In this document: positions 60,398 through 64,000 of the stretch, in pieces
How the letters are laid out: each line of letters begins with the position of its first letter
Numbering within the stretch: position 1 is the stretch's first letter
DNA from: Actinomycetes bacterium
Lineage (GTDB): Bacteria > Actinomycetota > Thermoleophilia > BMS3ABIN01
Length of the DNA stretch: 64,000 nt
Assembly: GCA_021791195.1 (NCBI GenBank)
Contig: JAJYXB010000007.1
Location: 62,001 to 126,000, forward strand
Reading direction: 5' to 3'
The notes under the pieces: generated by a model
Databases searched by the model: none
What the model was told of the DNA's origin: nothing
Seen by the model: only the letters and a program-made list of their open reading frames with translations
Made by a program: the position numbers and the translations under genes

Positions 60398-61417
60398 ATG
60401 CCCTCCAAACCCTCTTTCCATATGCTGGTGCTGTCTACGCTCGTGTGCGTGGCGCTTTCCCAGACATCACTTTACGCCAACGCATTTGCCGATGAAGGCG
60501 CCGTCCGGCCTGAAGCCGGTAGCGGCGCCCAGGCCGCTCAGGCGGTCCCGCCGGCGACTGCCCCGGCGGTGAAGACCGCGGTTGCCGTGCCGGATCCCGA
60601 TCCCGCCGATCCTGCCACCGCGACGATCAAACACGCGCTTACCGCGGCCGCCATCGCCCACGGGATTCCACCCCGGGTACTTTACGCCGTCGCTTATCAG
60701 GAAAGCCGCTGGCAGCAGACCGGAGATGATGGCCAGCCACTGGTAAGCGGTGACGGTGGCATCGGCATCATGCAGGTCACCAGCTACGGCGGTTACGACC
60801 TCGGCCGCCTTCAGAGCGACACGATGTACAACATCAATGCCGGCGCCGACATCCTCTCGTCCAAGTTCGACCAGTCGCCCCGGATCGGAGACGGCCGCCG
60901 CGACTGTTACGAAAACTGGTATTTCGCGGTTTGGGCGTACAACGGCTGGATCCCGGGAAATTCGTATCCGGACGCGGTCTTGAGCCTGATCGCCGCCGGC
61001 CCCAACGGCTGGTGGGCGGGTGTGCCCGTCAGTCCGGTGCCAGCCGGTCAGTTGCAGGATGGTCTCGGCGTGCCGGTGCCGACGCCGCAGCCCCAACATC
61101 TCTGGAGCCCGGCTCAGGCACAGCCGGCACCCCCGCCCGCGGCGCCGGCAAAACCGGTAGCACCGCCGGACGGCGTCCCTCAACTGCCCAACGGCCAGCT
61201 GGTGTCCGGCCCGTCGGGAGGAGCGGTCTACGTGATCAGGGACGGCCGCAAGCAGCACATCCCCGATCCGGCCACCTTCCGGGACAACGGGTTTGACTCG
61301 GCGAACATCCTTTCCCTGCCGGCGAGTGCGCTGGTGCTGATCCCTGACGGTGAACCGCTGAGGAGCGCCATGTTCAATGACCGCAAGCCTGACGCGCGGC
61401 TGACACGCGCCGCCTGA
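60398..61417 (+). CDS. Lytic transglycosylase (SLT domain), exported
   Basis: A 339-residue protein. Residues 1-30 are a signal peptide. An Ala/Pro-rich linker precedes the SLT domain at about 75-200, with YAVAYQESRWQQT containing the catalytic Glu and GIGIMQVTSYGG after it. The C-terminal part is Pro-rich, then a domain of about 60 residues with GAVYVIRDGRKQHIPDPATF, a pattern found in surface proteins. It cleaves peptidoglycan glycan strands. The ATG at 60398 lacks a strong ribosome-binding site; ATG at 60422 is an alternative. Confidence 0.82.
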   Translation: MPSKPSFHMLVLSTLVCVALSQTSLYANAFADEGAVRPEAGSGAQAAQAVPPATAPAVKTAVAVPDPDPADPATATIKHALTAAAIAHGIPPRVLYAVAYQESRWQQTGDDGQPLVSGDGGIGIMQVTSYGGYDLGRLQSDTMYNINAGADILSSKFDQSPRIGDGRRDCYENWYFAVWAYNGWIPGNSYPDAVLSLIAAGPNGWWAGVPVSPVPAGQLQDGLGVPVPTPQPQHLWSPAQAQPAPPPAAPAKPVAPPDGVPQLPNGQLVSGPSGGAVYVIRDGRKQHIPDPATFRDNGFDSANILSLPASALVLIPDGEPLRSAMFNDRKPDARLTRAA

Positions 61418-61517
61418 CAGAGTCCGGAATCCCTGGACAAAAAATTACGGGGAAAAGGGGAGCGGGGGAGCCGCTACAGCGGCGAAAAGCAACGGCTTTG
61501 TGCCTCCGGGAGGAGGA

Positions 61518-62336
61518 TCACAGCAGCGACGGCTTCCTCAAGCCGGCGCAGGAACACTGGCTTTTTTCATCCACCGCATCAAGCGCTTCCAGCAGCATGC
61601 GCGACTGGTTGACGGCGTCCCGCTCGAAGATTTCCTTCAGCAGCGGATGTTCCCAGTCACGCACGACGCCCTCGGCATGGTTGACAATGATGTAAAGCGC
61701 GGCATAGCAGGCGCCGATGTCACGCGCCAGCCAGACCTCCGGGCACATGCTCTGGCCGATGATGTCCCCGTGGGGCTGCATCATTCTGATCTCGGCCCGG
61801 CTCTCGAAGCGCGGCCCCTCCGTGACCACGCAGGTGCCACGGCCGAACACGCGGCCGCGGCCGTGCTGACGCGCCGACTCCACCAGTGCGGCGCTCATGA
61901 CGGGGCAAACCGGATCGCGCATGATAAGCAGATTGCCGCCCGCTACCGGCTCCGGATCGCGGTGTGTGGTCAGATCGACGAAATCGTCGGGAATGACTAT
62001 GTCCCGCGGGTCCAGCAGGTGGTTGAGCGCACCCACGCCCGCTTCGGAGAATATGTGCCGCACGCCGGCCTGGGCCAGCACCCGGAACACCTGCCGCGAA
62101 GCCGCGCCACGGCTGACGCCCTCACGCCATCCGTGCAGCCTGACCGTAAGACAGCGGCGGCCGGCGGCGGTTTCAAACAGCCTGAATGGAGGCGAGACGC
62201 CATCCGGAGTGTCAAATATCATCTGGTCGTCAAGGACGCTGGCACCGGCGCCCGCGTCTGCGGGAAAGTCGCAGCCGGCGGTGCCGGAGCCACCAATCAC
62301 GGCCCACGCCGCTTCCGGAATCGCGCGCGAATTCAT
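61518..62336 (-). CDS. MTAP/PNP-family nucleoside phosphorylase
   Basis: A 272-residue phosphorylase of the methylthioadenosine/purine nucleoside type. It has AVIGGSGTAG at the start, GRGTCVVTEGPRFESRAEI near residue 168 and IGQSMCPEVWLARD near 199. It cleaves methylthioadenosine, methylthioinosine or purine nucleosides with phosphate, feeding methionine or purine salvage. Substrate cannot be fixed from these motifs. A Cys-rich C-terminal tail (KSQCSCAGL) is odd. It follows the M23-like gene on the same strand by 11 bases and may be co-transcribed. Confidence 0.85.
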   Translation of the reverse strand: MNSRAIPEAAWAVIGGSGTAGCDFPADAGAGASVLDDQMIFDTPDGVSPPFRLFETAAGRRCLTVRLHGWREGVSRGAASRQVFRVLAQAGVRHIFSEAGVGALNHLLDPRDIVIPDDFVDLTTHRDPEPVAGGNLLIMRDPVCPVMSAALVESARQHGRGRVFGRGTCVVTEGPRFESRAEIRMMQPHGDIIGQSMCPEVWLARDIGACYAALYIIVNHAEGVVRDWEHPLLKEIFERDAVNQSRMLLEALDAVDEKSQCSCAGLRKPSLL

Positions 62337-62347
62337 CCCGGCCGGAC

Positions 62348-63115
62348 CTACCTGACCACGTCGACCTGCATCTGCAGGTGGTTGCCGTTATCGGATGTGT
62401 AACGTTTCAGTGGCTGGTCCACGCAACCGTCCAGACCGCGGACCGCCCCCAGTTGGGTGACGCCGGCACGAATCGGCTGCCCCAGGGTCACCTGGGGCTG
62501 GTCGATATGCGTCAGCACCACCAGCATCGTCGCGTCGGATTGAGGGCGGACCTTGATCTCCACATCCGGACAGTGGCCGTCGATCGCATAGCTCCTGATC
62601 CCGGCGATCATACCATTCACCGGCGCGTACACTCTGGTGCCTGCCGGCGCCCCCAGATCCATGGCCTGTGTCGCCGGACCGAAGCCGTTGCCATCGCCCA
62701 TGGTTACGTACTGGAATCCGCCCTGGGGAAAGAAGAAGTCGATGCCGCGGGAAATGAAGGAACCATTGGCCTGGTGACCGGTCGGCGCCAGCGTGACCGC
62801 GTCCGGGCTGTTGGCCGCGTGATAGCCGATCGCCGTGATCTCGCCGCTGTAAACGGGCAGCATCAGCTGCAGGCCGCCCGCCTGCGCGACGGGGACTTTC
62901 TCGGGCGGCCGGGTGCTTGCCATCTCCCGCATAGCCGACATCGTGGTGTTGTCAAGAAGGGGGGTCGACGGTGCTCTCGAAGATACGATAGTGGCGCCAA
63001 GTGCCGCCATCGCGATGACGAGCATGGTCGCAAGAAAAGCCGCGGAGTGCCATTTGTACGTATATCTTCTGTACGTGCCTGCCCGCGGCCTCAGCATGTG
63101 GGGCTGTGAAGCCAT
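62348..63115 (-). CDS. Membrane-anchored M23/LytM-like protein
   Basis: A 255-residue protein with one N-terminal membrane helix (residues 25-45) and an extracytoplasmic domain. The segment AMDLGAPAGTRVYAPVNGMIAGI resembles the first half of the LytM/M23 fold, and NHLQMQVDV its final strand. The zinc ligands of active M23 peptidases (G-x-H-x-x-x-D and H-x-H) are not complete, so it may bind rather than cut peptidoglycan. It is divergent from the AI-2E family gene. Confidence 0.65.
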   Translation of the reverse strand: MASQPHMLRPRAGTYRRYTYKWHSAAFLATMLVIAMAALGATIVSSRAPSTPLLDNTTMSAMREMASTRPPEKVPVAQAGGLQLMLPVYSGEITAIGYHAANSPDAVTLAPTGHQANGSFISRGIDFFFPQGGFQYVTMGDGNGFGPATQAMDLGAPAGTRVYAPVNGMIAGIRSYAIDGHCPDVEIKVRPQSDATMLVVLTHIDQPQVTLGQPIRAGVTQLGAVRGLDGCVDQPLKRYTSDNGNHLQMQVDVVR

Positions 63116-63241
63116 CGCGTAATTAAACCATTTGAATTTATAATTTCAACCCCCTAAGTGCGATAAGTCACAAAGTGGAGCTGGGATCGCTGACGCCGAA
63201 GCTGATAATATCGGGGTGAGGTCAACAGCCGGGAGGCATGC

Positions 63242-64000
63242 ATGAACTTAAGAATCCCCAGATGGATGCAGATGGTCGGCCTGCCGGTTCTGATCATCCT
63301 GGTATGGCTCACCGCCTCGATGGTGACCACGGCGCTGTTCGTCTTTTTGAGCGCGACGCTGCTGTCGCTGATCCTCAACCCGCTGGTCAAGCGGCTGGAA
63401 TCGTTGAAGATCCCCCGATTCCTGGGAGTCTTCATCGTCTACGCGGCACTGCTGGCCGTGATCGTGCTCTTCTTCATCCTCATCATCCCGCCGACGATCA
63501 CACAGCTGCAGCTCCTTATCAACAACCTCCCCGGCTACGGCGAGACCGTACGCCAGCAGATCGAAAGCTGGAAGACGGCGCTGCAGGGGCTCAACCTCGG
63601 TTTCGATGTCGGGGGCCAGATCAGCAAGCTCGCGGACCGGCTGCAAAACGCGATCGTCGACCTGGGGCCCACGATCCTCGCCTACTCGATCAACTTCGTG
63701 GGAGCGCTGTCACAGTTCCTGCTGATCGTCATCATCTCCATCTACATGCTGCTCGACGCCCGGCGCATCGGCCGCTTCATCCGCAGCATGTTCCCCAAAG
63801 ACAGCGAGGAGGACGCGGACATGTTCGTCCTGCGGACGCAGCGGGCGGTCACCCACTGGATCCAGGCACAGGCGCTGCTCAGCCTCCTCATCGGACTCAG
63901 CGTCGGGTTGGGCATCTGGTTCCTGGGACTCATCGGAGTCTGGCCCGAGGGCACCAGTTATTCGGTGTTCTTCGGCGCCTGGGCGGGGCTGACCGAGTTC
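63242..64000 (+). CDS. AI-2E family permease (PerM-like), 3'-truncated
   Basis: The reading frame is open from the ATG at 63242 to the window end, 253 residues so far. It begins MNLRIPRWMQMVGLPVLIIL and has three hydrophobic helices followed by an amphipathic region with GYGETVRQQIESW, then further helices. This layout fits the AI-2E/PerM transporter family, whose substrates are mostly undefined. GCCGGGAGGCATGC precedes the start codon. The C-terminal half lies outside the window. Confidence 0.85.
   Translation, partial: MNLRIPRWMQMVGLPVLIILVWLTASMVTTALFVFLSATLLSLILNPLVKRLESLKIPRFLGVFIVYAALLAVIVLFFILIIPPTITQLQLLINNLPGYGETVRQQIESWKTALQGLNLGFDVGGQISKLADRLQNAIVDLGPTILAYSINFVGALSQFLLIVIISIYMLLDARRIGRFIRSMFPKDSEEDADMFVLRTQRAVTHWIQAQALLSLLIGLSVGLGIWFLGLIGVWPEGTSYSVFFGAWAGLTEF

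Overview
The window is GC-rich, densely coded bacterial chromosome from an organism with an unusually large outfit for cytoplasmic sulfur handling. It carries sulfate adenylyltransferase, APS reductase and QmoABC, a DsrEFH/TusA/lipoate-binding-protein/Hdr-like operon, two further sulfur-carrier islands and a carrier-protein type cysteine operon. Anaerobic or micro-oxic life based on inorganic sulfur is the natural reading. All six tRNA genes encode CCA. Taxonomy cannot be fixed from sequence alone; a deep anaerobic, possibly actinobacterial-type, lineage is a guess. No dsrAB, soxY/Z, rRNA, CRISPR array or prophage is visible.

Layout: 1-9.8 kb is mixed (glycosyltransferase remnant, YmdB phosphodiesterase, galE, O-antigen-ligase-like protein, lipoprotein phosphoesterase, serS). 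Scattered in it are three tiny paralogous genes for secreted His/Asp/Gly-rich peptides. 9.9-12.1 kb holds tRNA-Ser(UGA), an HdeD-like membrane protein and adk. 12.1-21.3 kb is sat-aprBA-qmoABC, closed by a strong terminator. 21.3-23.1 kb has YkgJ-like and VKOR-like genes and two tRNAs. 23.6-33.8 kb is one packed run: dsrE-dsrF-dsrH-tusA-lbpA-lipS1-lpl/DUF116-lipT-lipS2-hdrD-like-hdrB-like-hdrC-like-tadA. It appears to encode sulfane-sulfur relay proteins, a lipoate-binding protein with its own lipoate assembly enzymes, and a heterodisulfide-reductase-like membrane module.

33.8-41.5 kb has three more tRNAs, a nitroreductase, an MFS pump, a HIT hydrolase, an Rrf2 regulator, a probable selenocysteine thioredoxin-like lipoprotein (in-frame UGA at the first redox position), an ABC transporter and a PrsA/SurA-type foldase. 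42-49.3 kb is a second sulfur island: tusA-dsrE2A, a ThiC-family gene behind a cobalamin riboswitch, an FmdE-like gene, a DsrE-like gene, arsR-acr3, a second lbpA-like gene and a two-domain rhodanese lipoprotein. 49.5-58.2 kb has a UvrD/PcrA helicase, small membrane and DUF211 proteins, cysE, a NIL-domain protein and a leftward operon rrf2-cysK-tusA-cysO-moeB-JAMM protease-larE for cysteine/sulfur-carrier chemistry. 58.3-64 kb carries archease-rtcB, a lytic transglycosylase, an MTAP-like phosphorylase, an M23-like protein and the start of an AI-2E family permease.

How they fit: TusA and DsrE proteins would pass sulfane sulfur to the LbpA/Hdr-like module. Sulfite or APS would be interconverted with sulfate by AprBA and Sat, with QmoABC linking AprBA to quinones. 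Direction (oxidation or reduction) is not decided by this window.
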